Shown piece by piece: positions 12,428 to 21,306 of a DNA stretch of 21,412 bases (position 1 is its first letter; the number at the start of each line of letters is the position of its first letter). Below the pieces are notes generated by a model that had not been told where the DNA came from, did no database searches, and worked only from the letters and a program-made list of their open reading frames with translations. Position numbers and translations under genes: made by a program. This DNA comes from a virus: positions 1-21,412 of the IMG/VR virus record IMGVR_UViG_3300025732_001973; one strand, 5' to 3'.

Positions 12428-14458
12428 ATGTCCGATTTTTTTAGTTTCCGTCTTTCAGATGATTTTGTTGCTTCATATGCACAAACAGAAAGTCCATTTG
12501 GCTTTGTTGATGCAGGCAATAACTCTTTGGGAGAAATTACGTTTATACGTACATATTCACGAGTCAAGGAGGACGGAACTAAAGAACGTTGGCATGAAGT
12601 ATGCCGTCGTGTAATCGAAGGCATGTATTCAGTACAAAAGAATCATGCTAAGGAAAACCGTCTGCCATGGAATGATTATAAGGCTCAGAAGTCAGCACAA
12701 GAAGCATTCCAGAGAATGTTTGAACTCAAGTGGACACCACCAGGAAGAGGTATGTGGACATTTGGAACAGCAATGACAATGGAGAAGCGTAACTCTGCAG
12801 CACTCCAAAACTGTGCAATGGTATCAACAAAGGATCTTGATAAGAATGATCCAGGAGCATTATTTGCTTGGGTAATGGATGCCCTTATGCTTGGTATTGG
12901 AGTAGGGTTTGATACAGTAGGACAGGAAAAGGGTTTCCAGATCTATGCCCCTACCGAACCAGCAGTGATTTATGAAATTCCAGACACTCGTGAAGGCTGG
13001 GTAGAATCGGTTAGACTTTTGCTAAACTCTTACCTACGTCCTAATCAACCAATTCAGAAGTTTAACTATGACGTTATCCGTCCTCTAGGAGCACCGATTA
13101 AGGGCTTTGGAGGGGTTGCTAGCGGTCCAGCACCACTTATCCAACTACATAGCCAGATCGACAAGGTAATCGGCGGTAGAACTGGAGAAATCCTAGATTC
13201 CCGTGCTATTACTGATATCGTCAACCTAATTGGTACCTGTGTGGTATCTGGTAATGTGCGTCGTTCTGCAACACTTGCTTTGGGTGCAGCAGGAGATGAA
13301 GATTTTATTAATCTTAAAAATTCTGAAGTATTCCCAGAAAGAAACTCATTTGATCCAGAGAACCCAGGATGGGCATGGATGTCAAATAACTCAATTTCTG
13401 CAACAGTCGGAATGGATTATGAAAAATATACAGATCTGATTGTTAACAATGGAGAGCCAGGTTTTATTTGGCTTGATGTTGCTCGTAACTATGGTCGTCT
13501 AGCAGATCCAGCAGATGGAAAAGACTATCGTGTTATGGGCTTTAATCCTTGTGCGGAGCAGCCATTGGAGTCGTATGAACTTTGTACACTTGTAGAAGTT
13601 CACCTAAATCGACATGAATCCAAGGAGGACTTCCTCAAGACATTAAAGTTTGCTTACCTCTATGGTAAGACTGTTACATTGCTTCCAACACATTGGCAAC
13701 AAACAAACGGTATCATGCAACGTAATCGTCGTATTGGTACATCACTAACTGGCATTGCATCATTTGCAGATCAAAAAGGTTTGCCAGCAGTACGTGAATG
13801 GATGGATGAAGGATACAATACAATTCGTAAATACGATAAGCAGTATTCAGAGTGGCTATGTGTTCGTGAGTCAATCCGTGTAACAACAGTTAAGCCATCT
13901 GGATCAGTATCGATTCTTTCTGGTGCAACACCTGGTGTTCACTGGGGTCCTGGAGGAAACTACTTCCTTCGTGCTATTCGCTTTGGCGATACAGATTCTA
14001 TGTTGCATTTGTTTAAGGCAGCAGGGTATAAGATTGAAAAAGATCTTGTATCAGCAAATACCCAGGTAGTATACTTCCCTGTAAAATCTGGACATCCGAG
14101 ATCTGAGAAGGATGTAACTTTATTTGAAAAGATTGCCTTAGCAGCAACTGCTCAAAAGTATTGGTCAGATAATGGTGTTTCTGTAACACTATCATTTGAC
14201 AAAGAAACAGAGTCAAAGCATGTTGCTCCAGCACTTCATATGTATGAAGGACAACTAAAGGCAGTATCGTTCCTGCCTATGGGAAATACTGTTTATCCTC
14301 AGCAGCCTTATACACAGATTACTGAAGAAGAGTATAATAGTTATGTTGGACAAATCAAGAAGATTGATTTTTCTGCTATTTACGATGGTGTAGATAATCT
14401 AGAGGCCATGGGCGAAGCCTATTGCACAACAGATGCATGTGAACTAAAGATAGGATAA
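12428..14458 (+). CDS. nrdJ: Adenosylcobalamin-dependent ribonucleoside-triphosphate reductase (class II)
   Basis: A 676-aa monomeric class II RNR of the Lactobacillus leichmannii type. It reduces ribonucleotides (probably triphosphates) to deoxyribonucleotides for phage DNA synthesis, using coenzyme B12 and no oxygen. Residues match in order: PPGRGMW (104-110), QNCA with Cys129, NPCAEQ with radical Cys375 and Glu377, ELC with Cys386, and a C-terminal Cys666-x4-Cys671 redox pair. Spacing of 375/377/386 equals that of 408/410/419 in the model enzyme, but the stretch from 129 to 375 is about 43 residues shorter, suggesting a reduced allosteric region. TVKPSGSVSILSGATPGVHW (487-506) is typical. 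The host must provide or import B12. It lies between oxygenase genes rather than with replication genes, an unusual position. Confidence 0.93.
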   Translation: MSDFFSFRLSDDFVASYAQTESPFGFVDAGNNSLGEITFIRTYSRVKEDGTKERWHEVCRRVIEGMYSVQKNHAKENRLPWNDYKAQKSAQEAFQRMFELKWTPPGRGMWTFGTAMTMEKRNSAALQNCAMVSTKDLDKNDPGALFAWVMDALMLGIGVGFDTVGQEKGFQIYAPTEPAVIYEIPDTREGWVESVRLLLNSYLRPNQPIQKFNYDVIRPLGAPIKGFGGVASGPAPLIQLHSQIDKVIGGRTGEILDSRAITDIVNLIGTCVVSGNVRRSATLALGAAGDEDFINLKNSEVFPERNSFDPENPGWAWMSNNSISATVGMDYEKYTDLIVNNGEPGFIWLDVARNYGRLADPADGKDYRVMGFNPCAEQPLESYELCTLVEVHLNRHESKEDFLKTLKFAYLYGKTVTLLPTHWQQTNGIMQRNRRIGTSLTGIASFADQKGLPAVREWMDEGYNTIRKYDKQYSEWLCVRESIRVTTVKPSGSVSILSGATPGVHWGPGGNYFLRAIRFGDTDSMLHLFKAAGYKIEKDLVSANTQVVYFPVKSGHPRSEKDVTLFEKIALAATAQKYWSDNGVSVTLSFDKETESKHVAPALHMYEGQLKAVSFLPMGNTVYPQQPYTQITEEEYNSYVGQIKKIDFSAIYDGVDNLEAMGEAYCTTDACELKIG

Positions 14459-14460
14459 CG

Positions 14461-15066
14461 ATGAAGATTATTGGAAACTTTATCAGTTCTGAAGATCTCA
14501 AGACTGTACAAGAGTATATTGCTACAATCAAATTCAATACAAAAGAAGACCATGTGCCTTTACACGATGCCTTATTTGCAAACGAGGGAACTAAGTTTGA
14601 TATCCACACACGTGGAGAAATGCCAGATCATATTTTAGAAATTTTTTCTAAGTACTCAAAAGGCTATTACGAAGCAGTGCAATCAGAATCCGACCTAGAC
14701 TATCATCCACCAATGTTTTCAAAGCATTACATTGCAAGATATAGAACTGGTGCAGAATCTGAGCCACACTTTAATATGGAAAAGCCTGCACACACATATG
14801 GCTCATACATAGTTTGGCAAAATGCAAAGTCTGGTGGACATATCCTATTTCCTAATCGTGGAGTAGACTTAATTGCAACACCAGGAGACTTAATCATTTT
14901 TGAAGAATCAGAAAATGATAAGCACGGCATTAGTAAAATTACAGAAGGTGAAATGTTTATATCTGAAGCCTGGATGGGAACAAAGGGACAACTTTGGATG
15001 CCGAATAGAACACCTTATGAGCAAGTAGAATGGGATGATTGGGAGATCAAGGGATTCTATGAATGA
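14461..15066 (+). CDS. 2OG-oxygenase-like protein with altered active site
   Basis: A 201-aa protein, 2 nt behind the RNR stop with a weak SD (AGGA). Strand pattern and spacing match the P4H-like fold: SKHYIARYRTGAESEPHF (87-104), SGGHILFPN, ATPGDLIIFEES, KHGISKITEGEMFISEAWM. The metal motif reads His103-Phe-Asn105 where HxD is expected, distal His155 is present, and the 2-oxoglutarate-binding position carries Glu164 in TEGEM instead of Arg/Lys. Two changed positions suggest it is a degenerate or repurposed member, perhaps non-catalytic. The fold assignment is moderately sure; activity is doubtful. It overlaps the next gene by 8 nt, so the two are coupled, and they may work as an inactive/active pair (inference). 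Confidence 0.65.
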   Translation: MKIIGNFISSEDLKTVQEYIATIKFNTKEDHVPLHDALFANEGTKFDIHTRGEMPDHILEIFSKYSKGYYEAVQSESDLDYHPPMFSKHYIARYRTGAESEPHFNMEKPAHTYGSYIVWQNAKSGGHILFPNRGVDLIATPGDLIIFEESENDKHGISKITEGEMFISEAWMGTKGQLWMPNRTPYEQVEWDDWEIKGFYE

Positions 15067-15568
15067 TCTTGTGAAGTTTGTAAAAAGTTTTGTTCCGTAT
15101 GACGATGCACGAAAGATATCTGAATATGCTCGTTTAAATAGTGATAAGTTTACAAATTTTGGTAATACAGAACAAGAGTTTACATTTCATGCAGAGTTTA
15201 ATAATAATGAAATTAAAGACCTACTACAAAAATATCAAAGACTTGTTTATGAGTTTGTAACTAGCAACTATCCTGGACCATTTCATGAATATGACGAATC
15301 AAAAATGCATATTGCAAAGTTTGAAACTGGTCACGGTATGCATGAGCATTTTGACTCAACAAAGCCAAATGATATAACCACTCTTATTTATCTTAACGAA
15401 GACTATAGTGGTGGAGATATCTATTTCCCAGAGTTAAATATTTCTATAAAGCCACAAGAGGGTGATTTACTCTGTTTTCCAGATACCCCAGATTTTGTGC
15501 ATGGTGTAAAGCCAATTACTAGTGGAACAAGATATACTGCCCCAAGATGGTTCACACGCATTGTGTGA
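15059..15568 (+). CDS. 2OG-Fe(II) oxygenase, prolyl-4-hydroxylase-like
   Basis: A 169-aa protein. The start at 15059 was chosen because AAGGG (15049-15053) lies 5 nt upstream and the N-terminus then resembles the preceding protein; an ATG at 15035 is in frame but lies deeper in the previous gene. Active-site residues are intact: His97-Phe-Asp99 in HEHFD, distal His148 in FVHGV, Arg158 in SGTRY, with YLNEDYSGGDIYFPE and EGDLLCFPD strands. It should hydroxylate a protein or small-molecule substrate with 2-oxoglutarate and O2. Its TGA stop (15566-15568) is also the TGN element of the next promoter. Substrate unknown. Confidence 0.82.
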   Translation: MNDLVKFVKSFVPYDDARKISEYARLNSDKFTNFGNTEQEFTFHAEFNNNEIKDLLQKYQRLVYEFVTSNYPGPFHEYDESKMHIAKFETGHGMHEHFDSTKPNDITTLIYLNEDYSGGDIYFPELNISIKPQEGDLLCFPDTPDFVHGVKPITSGTRYTAPRWFTRIV

Positions 15569-15574
15569 TAAAAT
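15566..15574 (+). promoter_or_regulatory. Extended -10 promoter of the large tail gene
   Basis: TGA followed by TAAAAT (15569-15574). The TGA is also the stop codon of the upstream oxygenase. ATG follows 9 nt later at 15584 with no SD, predicting a leader of about 3 nt. Confidence 0.6.
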
Positions 15575-15583
15575 AGATGTACT

Positions 15584-18500
15584 ATGGCAAGCCCATCTAA
15601 TCTATACGCAGAAAAAATATTTTCAGAGCATCCAACTGTTCTTTGGGCTTTAGATGATCAGGCTGACTACGTATCTATTTTAAGTGATAGAAATTACCTA
15701 AGTTGGCAAATTGGTGGATCAGACTCAGAGTCATTATTATCAAATAAGGGCGATGCTCCATTTTTAGACAGCAATCTTCTTTCTGTAAAGGGTCTAGTTC
15801 CATCTGGTACATCTGGCGTTATAACACTAATCAGTACAGATGTTATTAATTTTAAAGACTTAAACCAAAACCTATCAACATTTTCAATAGGAACCTATAT
15901 TAAAGCACTGAATACTTTTATGACAAGTGTTGAGATTGGTTATGAATATTTTGATAGCACCATAGGAAGTATGGTTCAGCAACTAACACTTTCAGAAATC
16001 TCTGTAAGTAATAAGTGGATCTTTGTATCAGATACCTTTGCAATACCAAATGAAGATGTTAACTTTAGAATTGTTATTAAAGTAAGATACCTTTCTGGTG
16101 GAAATGATCCAGATGATTATGAGTTTTTATTTAATGGAGTTTCAGCAGGTCAATGGTGTGAAGAGTTTAGTTCAACCTCACTTGGCGTAGACATTGTTGA
16201 TTTACCAACTAATATTGCATTATCAGAAACAAAGGGTATTGTTGCAAACGCTTATGGATTATCGGACAATTCTGGTTATTATTTAGTTGAAAATAATTCT
16301 TTAGTTGCAAAAAATGCAGGTGTGCCACTGGTTTTTGGTTCTAAGAATACAACTGTTATTTATCCAAATAATACTAGCCCATCTTTAATTATTCCAGGTC
16401 AAGGATTTTTAAATAATCTTGGAAGATATAAAGAGTATACCGTAGAGATGTGGATGAACATTACTTCAGACACAAAAGAATACAAAAGGGTTTTTGGTCC
16501 AATCAGTTCTACGGATGGACTATATGTCTATGGACCTTTTCTTGTTTTAAAGATTGGCTCTACAACAGGATCTCACTATGTTGGTGAGTGGTCTAAGCCA
16601 ATGCTGTTACACATTAGAGTTACTGGGAATTCTGCATCATTATTATTAAATGGTGATCAGGTAATATCGTTTACTATTAATAACACTACATTATCTTTAC
16701 CAGACGAATATAATAGCACCACATCAAAGCACCAAGACTGGCTTGGTTTCTACTCCTACGACGATGTATCTCCAGTCATGTTAGACTGTGTTGCAATTTA
16801 CCCATATCAAGTTTCATCAGTATTGGCAAAACGTAGATTTGTATATGGTCAGGGAGTTGAGTTTCCAGAAGTAATTAATCAGGCTTACGGAGGTACATCA
16901 GTATACGTAGACTATCCTTTTGCACAATACACTAGCAACTATATGTACCCAGACACTGGTGATTGGAATCAGGCCACAGTAGACAATCTTATTGCGACTA
17001 ATGGAATTTTATCTACACCAAATTATGAACTTCCAGTGTTTACATTTTCAAATAAAACAAAAGATCAACTATATTTGGATTGTGCTGCTCCAGGCGTTCA
17101 GGCAGAAGACTATAAGTTTATAACATTTAGACCTAATTCAGGCTGGAATCAAACTCAGGGTTATATTTATTTTAATAAGTTGAATATGATTTCTGAAGAA
17201 ACTCGTGGAATATATGGTATCTTCAAAATTAAAGAAGATGCAGTAACTATTCCACAAGTTCTTATTAGGGTTGAAGATATCGTCAATGGAAACTACTTTT
17301 CAATAGAGGTTCGTGATCACAGGATAGAATATATATTAAAGTATTTTGGAGAAACAGAAACAATCTATACTGCTCTTGGCATTCAGGTTGGAGAAATGTT
17401 TGCTGCAGGAATTGACATTGATACTTTTGTTTCACATTTTGGTAAAAATCTTTTATCATTTTTTGGTAATAAAAATCAATTATCGGTATATGTTGGTGGA
17501 ACGAAAAACCTAACAAATACTTTCACTGGTAATATTTATAAGGTTGGCTTTGCATCAAACAGAAATATAAAAAATATAGATTCTGCTTTTAACTTTATGG
17601 GAGTTCCACTAGACTACGAAAACATCTTTAATTATTTTACTGAGGATCCAATCGATGCTGGATACCATTCAGATGTATATCAATACACATTAGATGGAGG
17701 AACCCCATTTGACTTTGCAGTAACAAGACTTACAGACCATGTTGCAAGTTACACACTAATTACAAAAGATCTCTTCGGCTCTTTAAAGCCAGATATTGCA
17801 GTTAATGGATATTGGGAAGACTATATACCTCTTACCTATTTTGCAAAATACATCCAAACAAATTCTGGCAAAAACTATTACGACTTAGACTTTTTGCAAT
17901 TCAACATAGATTATCCTGCACCATCAAAGTATGTTGAAAGCGAAACAACTGGTACTTGGCAATACTGGGAATTAAAGGAAGAGTATGAACTTCCTACGCA
18001 AAAAACATATGCATTTCTAGATAATCACCTGTATACAAATTATTTAGATTACCAAGATTTAGCGCAGCGTTCTGTTAAGACATACGATTATGATACAACT
18101 GGCTCATTGGTCAAATCTTATGTTACATTTCAGTATGTATCAACAGGGGCAAATGCAGCAAGTGGATTTTTTACAACAACACAAAATGCTCCAAAGTTAG
18201 GGGTAATTGAGCCAGGCACTGATTGGCTTCATACTAAATATGAAGTTGTAGATAACATGATTGTTTATCCACCAAAGGGCATAGACTTTAATGATTTAGC
18301 CGTGGTAGTACATTTAGATTTTGAGATTGATGGAGTATTTTCAAATCCTATTAAACTAAGATCATTACAGTTAGCATCACAGGCTTTTAATGAGAACCTC
18401 TTTAACCCAATTGGAACTCGTTTTGGTGCAAAGGTATATCCATACAAAAAAGATGGATTCTATTATGACTATAAGTCACATAATCCTTTTACAATTTATA

Positions 18501-19267
18501 AGAAGAGTATGCCTTACCTATACTTAACAAGAAACAGCGGTCTTGAAGTTAGAGGAACATATGATCCATTAGTAGATCGTGGTTTGTCTATTCCAGTTAA
18601 TCAGACTCAGGCACAAGATTTCCAGGTTATGGCAATGCAGTTATTTTTAAAATACGACAAAGACTTTTTCCCATATTCACCAACACAAATTTTTGAGGTA
18701 GAGGGCAAGAACTCTGTAATTAAATTCTTTATGGTGGCAGATAGTTCGGATGGACAACGTGCCAAGGTTTATGCTATTAATGCTAACACTGGTAGATTAG
18801 AAAACGGTATTGCGTTTTACTTAAATGGAAAACTAGTAAAGAATCCTGTTTTAACTATTAAGGAATGGTCTGTAATTGGACTATCTTTTGCTAACATTAT
18901 TGACTTCACAGAGTACGTTGGAGAGATTAAGATAACTGGTCCAGTTTTAGTCAATAACATTTCTTATTATCAATCGACAACTCTTCAGGAAGTAAAGACT
19001 GTTGTTAACCGTCAGTGGTTCCAGGTACTTAATGATGGATTATCTATCCAAGACTGGGAATACTGGGTAGATGCTGGAAACTGGGAAAATGTGCTCGTTC
19101 TATCAACAACAAGTTTTTATGGGGTTAACCCACAAAATGTGTATGATGCGTTTGCAGGAACTAATAAGATTATCGTTGATGATGAGAGGCCACTTTTGTT
19201 TGGCAAGTACGAATATCTCTTTAATACGGATGTAATCTGGCAGTCTAGAGTATCAAACCCAGTATAG
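15584..19267 (+). CDS. Large LamG-like minor tail protein
   Basis: A 1227-aa protein, the largest here; its start is set by the -10 box just upstream. It is rich in Tyr, Asn, Ser and Thr with many short beta strands and no Cys-rich region. At least three concanavalin/LamG-like regions can be seen: about 268-401 (YTVEMWMNITS, LVLKIG, PMLLHIRVTGNSASLLLNGD), 546-661 (GIFKIKEDAVTIPQVLIRVED to TGNIYKVGFAS) and 1013-1129 (FQVMAMQLFLKYD to GEIKITGPVLV). A beta domain of similar type lies at about 85-190. MASPSNLYAEKIFSEHPTVLWALDD resembles the starts of minor tail proteins in actinophages. It probably forms part of the tail tip or fibre and may bind host glycans. No hydrolase motif was recognised. 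Confidence 0.75.
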   Translation: MASPSNLYAEKIFSEHPTVLWALDDQADYVSILSDRNYLSWQIGGSDSESLLSNKGDAPFLDSNLLSVKGLVPSGTSGVITLISTDVINFKDLNQNLSTFSIGTYIKALNTFMTSVEIGYEYFDSTIGSMVQQLTLSEISVSNKWIFVSDTFAIPNEDVNFRIVIKVRYLSGGNDPDDYEFLFNGVSAGQWCEEFSSTSLGVDIVDLPTNIALSETKGIVANAYGLSDNSGYYLVENNSLVAKNAGVPLVFGSKNTTVIYPNNTSPSLIIPGQGFLNNLGRYKEYTVEMWMNITSDTKEYKRVFGPISSTDGLYVYGPFLVLKIGSTTGSHYVGEWSKPMLLHIRVTGNSASLLLNGDQVISFTINNTTLSLPDEYNSTTSKHQDWLGFYSYDDVSPVMLDCVAIYPYQVSSVLAKRRFVYGQGVEFPEVINQAYGGTSVYVDYPFAQYTSNYMYPDTGDWNQATVDNLIATNGILSTPNYELPVFTFSNKTKDQLYLDCAAPGVQAEDYKFITFRPNSGWNQTQGYIYFNKLNMISEETRGIYGIFKIKEDAVTIPQVLIRVEDIVNGNYFSIEVRDHRIEYILKYFGETETIYTALGIQVGEMFAAGIDIDTFVSHFGKNLLSFFGNKNQLSVYVGGTKNLTNTFTGNIYKVGFASNRNIKNIDSAFNFMGVPLDYENIFNYFTEDPIDAGYHSDVYQYTLDGGTPFDFAVTRLTDHVASYTLITKDLFGSLKPDIAVNGYWEDYIPLTYFAKYIQTNSGKNYYDLDFLQFNIDYPAPSKYVESETTGTWQYWELKEEYELPTQKTYAFLDNHLYTNYLDYQDLAQRSVKTYDYDTTGSLVKSYVTFQYVSTGANAASGFFTTTQNAPKLGVIEPGTDWLHTKYEVVDNMIVYPPKGIDFNDLAVVVHLDFEIDGVFSNPIKLRSLQLASQAFNENLFNPIGTRFGAKVYPYKKDGFYYDYKSHNPFTIYKKSMPYLYLTRNSGLEVRGTYDPLVDRGLSIPVNQTQAQDFQVMAMQLFLKYDKDFFPYSPTQIFEVEGKNSVIKFFMVADSSDGQRAKVYAINANTGRLENGIAFYLNGKLVKNPVLTIKEWSVIGLSFANIIDFTEYVGEIKITGPVLVNNISYYQSTTLQEVKTVVNRQWFQVLNDGLSIQDWEYWVDAGNWENVLVLSTTSFYGVNPQNVYDAFAGTNKIIVDDERPLLFGKYEYLFNTDVIWQSRVSNPV

Positions 19268-19269
19268 TA

Positions 19270-19278
19270 TGGTATACT
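19270..19278 (+). promoter_or_regulatory. Extended -10 promoter ahead of the portal cluster
   Basis: TGG followed by TATACT (19273-19278). The first ATG (19280) would lie upstream of any start made from this site, whereas the second in-frame ATG at 19286 lies 7 nt after the -10 box, the normal distance of a start site. This decides the start of the next gene. Confidence 0.65.
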
Positions 19279-19285
19279 AATGGTT

Positions 19286-19672
19286 ATGAATCCATTAGTT
19301 AATCGAAAAACTGGTAAGCCAATTGTAGGTAATGTCCGTCGTAAGGTAATTGAAAAGAACTACGACTGGGGTCTTTATGTATACAAAAAGTCAAACGGAA
19401 AGTGGTTTACGGACGGTCAGGGCTCTGTATTAAATATTCCATCAATGCGAGGAGACATTGGACAAATCGCAAAGTTAAAAGAAGCAGCGCAGTATTTTGG
19501 AGATCCAGGTGATGGAGAATGTATCTTTGTTGCTGGACTTACAAGAATTTCTGAAGAAGAATTCTCAGAACAAAAGGAAAGACTTGCAGAGGGACTGATC
19601 CCATCAATGAATGACTTGGGTGCATGGAAGGCTGCTAAGGATACTTATGACAAGTATGGAAGTGACGAATAA
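19286..19672 (+). CDS. Small portal-associated protein, family not recognised
   Basis: A 128-aa protein starting at MNPLVNRKTGKPIV, chosen because it matches a leaderless start; ATG 19280 would add two residues. The N-terminal half is basic and beta-rich (WGLYVYKKSNGKWFTDGQGS), the C-terminal half acidic and helical (EEEFSEQKERLAEGLIPSM, then AWKAAKDTYDKYG). No catalytic, membrane or Cys motif is visible. It overlaps the portal gene by TAATG and so is translated together with it, suggesting a role in capsid or DNA packaging (inference). Confidence 0.7.
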   Translation: MNPLVNRKTGKPIVGNVRRKVIEKNYDWGLYVYKKSNGKWFTDGQGSVLNIPSMRGDIGQIAKLKEAAQYFGDPGDGECIFVAGLTRISEEEFSEQKERLAEGLIPSMNDLGAWKAAKDTYDKYGSDE

Positions 19673-21255
19673 TGGATGAAACCAAGATTTATGCACGGGT
19701 AGATGACTTAAAAGAAGAAGTCAATGCATTTGCAGATGCAGACCCATTTACAAAAACATGGGATGACCTGAAGGCTTTCTCTGGACTAGAGAATAACTTT
19801 AAGCGAAGAGCAGCAAGAATGTCAAAGGTTGATATAACCCAACAGTATTTAGATAATGCCCTTGCTGATAATATGGGCGTTAACGGTGCACGTTCTAAAG
19901 AGATTAATCCTGGAACGGTATATCGCAATGGATATGGTTTGTTTGATGTTATTACACCGCCATGGAACTTATATGAATTAGCAAACTATTATGATACATC
20001 ATTTGCTAACCATGCAGCGATTGATGCTAAGGTAGAAAACATTGTTGGATTAGGATATGACTTTGAGGTTTCTAAGAGAACACTTCTTAAGTTAGAGGCA
20101 AGCGAAGCAAAGACTGCTGAAAATGCAAGAAGAAGAATCGAAAAAGCAAAGATCGAATTACGTGACTGGTTAGAATCTCTTAATGACGAAGATTCTTTTA
20201 CAACTACAATGGAAAAAGTATTTACAGATGTTCAGGCAACTGGAAATGGATATCTAGAAGTTGGAAGAACCATTCGTGGTGAGATTGGATATGTTGGTCA
20301 TATTCCTTCAACTACAATGAGAACACGTAGATTAAAAGACGGGTATGTACAAATCATTGGTCAAAAGGTAGTCTACTTCCGTAACTTTGGTGCAAAGAAT
20401 GCTAACCCTATTACGTCAGATCCAAGACCAAATGAGATTATTCACTTTAAGCAATACTCACCACTTAATACATTTTATGGTGTTCCAGATATTATGTCTG
20501 CAATTTCTTCATTGCATGGAGATCAATTAGCATCGCAATACAACATTGACTACTTCAGTAATAAGGCTGTCCCACGATATGTTGTAACACTAAAGGGTGC
20601 ACAGTTATCTGCAGATGCAGAAGATAAGATGTTTAGATTTTTACAAACTAACCTTAAGGGTCAAAGCCATAGAACCTTGTATATTCCGCTACCAGGAGAC
20701 ACTGATCAAAACAAGGTTGAGTTCAAGATGGAACCAATCGAGAATGGTGTTCAGGAAGCATCATTTGAAAGATATAGAAAACAAAATCGTGACGATATTT
20801 TGATCGCTCATCAGGTTCCTCTTTCAAAGATTGGTGGAGGCGACTCATCTGCTATTGCAGCAGCCCTTGCTCAAGATAGAACATTTAAGGAGCAAGTTGC
20901 ACGACCAGCACAGAGAACCCTAGAGAAGATGATCAATAAGATCATACGTGAGAAGACAGACATCCTAGAATTTAAGTTTAACGAACTAACTCTAACAGAT
21001 GAGATTGCTCAGTCACAGATTCTTGAGCGATATGTCAAAACACAAATATTATTACCAGACGAGGCTCGTGAAATCTTGGGAATGCCACAACGCCCAGATG
21101 GTGAGGGTAATTCTCCACTTCAGATGAAGCCACAGGATACAGCAAATGAAACAGCAAATAGACAGCGTGATAGCGAGAGAGCAAACAACGCATCTGACAG
21201 CCCAGCAACGGTATCTGGTAGGAATCCAAAAGGAGAAGGTAGATCTACTCAATAA
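19672..21255 (+). CDS. Phage portal protein, PBSX family
   Basis: A 527-aa protein starting in the TAATG overlap. The portal is the dodecameric ring through which DNA enters and leaves the capsid. Signs of the PBSX-type family: PPWNLYELANYYDTSFANHAAIDAKVENIVGLGY, DVQATGNGYLEVGR, IIHFKQYSPLNTFYGVPDIMSAISS, then a long helix-rich region with NRDDILIAHQVPLSKIGGGDSSAIA and a C-terminal half ending in a Gln/Asn/Ser-rich tail. Length fits the family. The following gene looks like the prohead protease, the normal order for this module. A terminase is not in view upstream, so the packaging genes must be elsewhere; the tail and receptor genes lie before the portal, an unusual order. Confidence 0.9.
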   Translation: MDETKIYARVDDLKEEVNAFADADPFTKTWDDLKAFSGLENNFKRRAARMSKVDITQQYLDNALADNMGVNGARSKEINPGTVYRNGYGLFDVITPPWNLYELANYYDTSFANHAAIDAKVENIVGLGYDFEVSKRTLLKLEASEAKTAENARRRIEKAKIELRDWLESLNDEDSFTTTMEKVFTDVQATGNGYLEVGRTIRGEIGYVGHIPSTTMRTRRLKDGYVQIIGQKVVYFRNFGAKNANPITSDPRPNEIIHFKQYSPLNTFYGVPDIMSAISSLHGDQLASQYNIDYFSNKAVPRYVVTLKGAQLSADAEDKMFRFLQTNLKGQSHRTLYIPLPGDTDQNKVEFKMEPIENGVQEASFERYRKQNRDDILIAHQVPLSKIGGGDSSAIAAALAQDRTFKEQVARPAQRTLEKMINKIIREKTDILEFKFNELTLTDEIAQSQILERYVKTQILLPDEAREILGMPQRPDGEGNSPLQMKPQDTANETANRQRDSERANNASDSPATVSGRNPKGEGRSTQ

Positions 21256-21291
21256 ATTAGTGATTTTTAACACACTTGTTTAAAAAGGGTC

Positions 21292-21297
21292 TATAAT
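21292..21297 (+). promoter_or_regulatory. -10 box before the prohead protease gene
   Basis: TATAAT, 9 nt before the ATG at 21307, with no SD. The TGN extension is absent here. A TTAACA-like -35 lies at 21267-21272 with a 19-nt spacer, longer than ideal. Confidence 0.5.
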
Positions 21298-21306
21298 ATT
21301 ACTAGT

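Noticed and set aside
15035-15058. Earlier start for the intact oxygenase at 15035
   Set aside because: The ATG at 15059 has an SD (AAGGG) at the right distance and gives an N-terminus similar to the related preceding protein.
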